From NCBI RefSeq assembly GCF_007860175.1, contig NZ_SJPX01000005.1, positions 682,001 to 746,000 on the forward strand: 64,000 nucleotides of DNA, written 5' to 3'. This DNA comes from Rubripirellula reticaptiva. GTDB lineage: Bacteria; Planctomycetota; Planctomycetia; Pirellulales; Pirellulaceae. Made by a program: the position numbers and the translations under genes. The notes beneath the pieces were generated by a model. That model did no database searches. It was given only the letters and a program-made list of their open reading frames with translations, and was not told the origin of the DNA. Positions 63,708 through 64,000 of the stretch are shown piece by piece. Positions within the stretch are counted from its first letter, which is position 1. Every line of letters starts with the position of its first letter.

Positions 63708-64000
63708 GGGGCACTCGTGATTGGTGAACCTTTACTGGAATTGGGACGACGTTTCCAAATCATGCCATCGAAGCAGTAATGCCAAAACGCAACAATTAGA
63801 TTGACAGTCACCCAGAACTGAAACAGGCCCTGTGACAGCAGGTAGTTGCCCACGCCAATCACAGCAACAAAGACGAACAGAAACAAAAACCAAGTCTCTG
63901 AAAGTCGTTTGAGTACGTTGCTCTGTGGCGACGCTACGGACTTCCGGACCGACCAGGTAACGATCGACAGGTATTCGACCGAGTGAAAGATTGCGGACGC
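63704..64000 (-). CDS. C-terminal part of a membrane protein (runs off the window)
   Basis: The minus-strand frame is open to base 64000; only the last 98 codons are seen. The readable part is FHSVEYLSIVTWSVRK, then two hydrophobic segments (FLFLFVFVAVIGVGNYLLS, FWVTVNLIVAFWHYCFDGMIW) and a short basic tail. The His-Tyr...Asp-Gly in HYCFDGMIWKRR is a pattern I associate with uncharacterised planctomycete membrane proteins. The stop overlaps the start of the next gene by 4 bases, so the two are coupled. Confidence 0.65.
   Translation of the reverse strand, partial: ASAIFHSVEYLSIVTWSVRKSVASPQSNVLKRLSETWFLFLFVFVAVIGVGNYLLSQGLFQFWVTVNLIVAFWHYCFDGMIWKRRPNSSKGSPITSAP

Overview
The window looks like chromosomal DNA of a marine planctomycete of the Pirellulaceae (Rhodopirellula-like). 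The evidence is two DUF1549/DUF1553 + DUF1501 gene sets (one carrying a planctomycete-type cytochrome c domain), a DUF1559 protein, a secreted sulfatase, a formaldehyde-activating-enzyme homologue, a PAS-linked Ser/Thr kinase, a PEP-CTERM tail, few clear Shine-Dalgarno sites and several GTG/TTG starts. No species is assigned. I saw no rRNA, tRNA, CRISPR array, integrase or intact insertion sequence.

Layout. 1-6.1 kb: the end of a Y4yA-like PLP decarboxylase, then minus-strand genes for a secreted esterase, a cysteine/proline-rich repeat protein, a small membrane protein, a GH43-type glycosidase and a Fae homologue. 6.3-12 kb: a PEP-CTERM remnant, a DUF1501 protein and a 1259-residue LamG/cytochrome/DUF1549/DUF1553 protein. 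12.3-14.7 kb: a secreted glycerophosphodiesterase and a sulfatase. 14.7-25.8 kb: housekeeping and envelope genes (RdgB, a flavin desaturase-like enzyme, a CobW-like GTPase, an AsmA-like giant, an SDR enzyme, ribulose-phosphate epimerase) and a histidine-phosphatase homologue that has lost both catalytic histidines. 26-31.6 kb: a tight four-gene operon of DUF1549/1553, DUF1501, ECF sigma factor, and an anti-sigma-like membrane protein whose outer domain resembles the first gene product.

31.7-41 kb: a flippase-like protein, an AcpH-like protein, a sugar epimerase overlapping a degenerate receiver protein, a secreted repeat protein, cysH with an Rrf2 regulator, and a feoA-feoB-Cys-rich-protein operon behind a Fur-box-like palindrome. 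41-46 kb: a DUF1559 protein, a secreted repeat protein and two transsulfuration-type PLP enzymes; the first has a leader resembling SAM-II/SAM-V riboswitches. 46-54 kb: an MMPL/RND transporter, the kinase-PAS protein, NadA and an M48 protease. 54-64 kb: an NTF2-like protein, a GH30-type glycosidase, an RND efflux operon with two adaptors, and two coupled membrane proteins running off the right edge.

Themes are extracytoplasmic carbohydrate/sulfate-ester degradation, sulfur assimilation, regulated iron uptake, and planctomycete-specific envelope proteins under dedicated sigma control. The most novel-looking items are the sigma/anti-sigma operon with a heme-motif sensor, the pseudo-histidine-phosphatase coupled to rpe, and the riboswitch-like leader at 43.45 kb.
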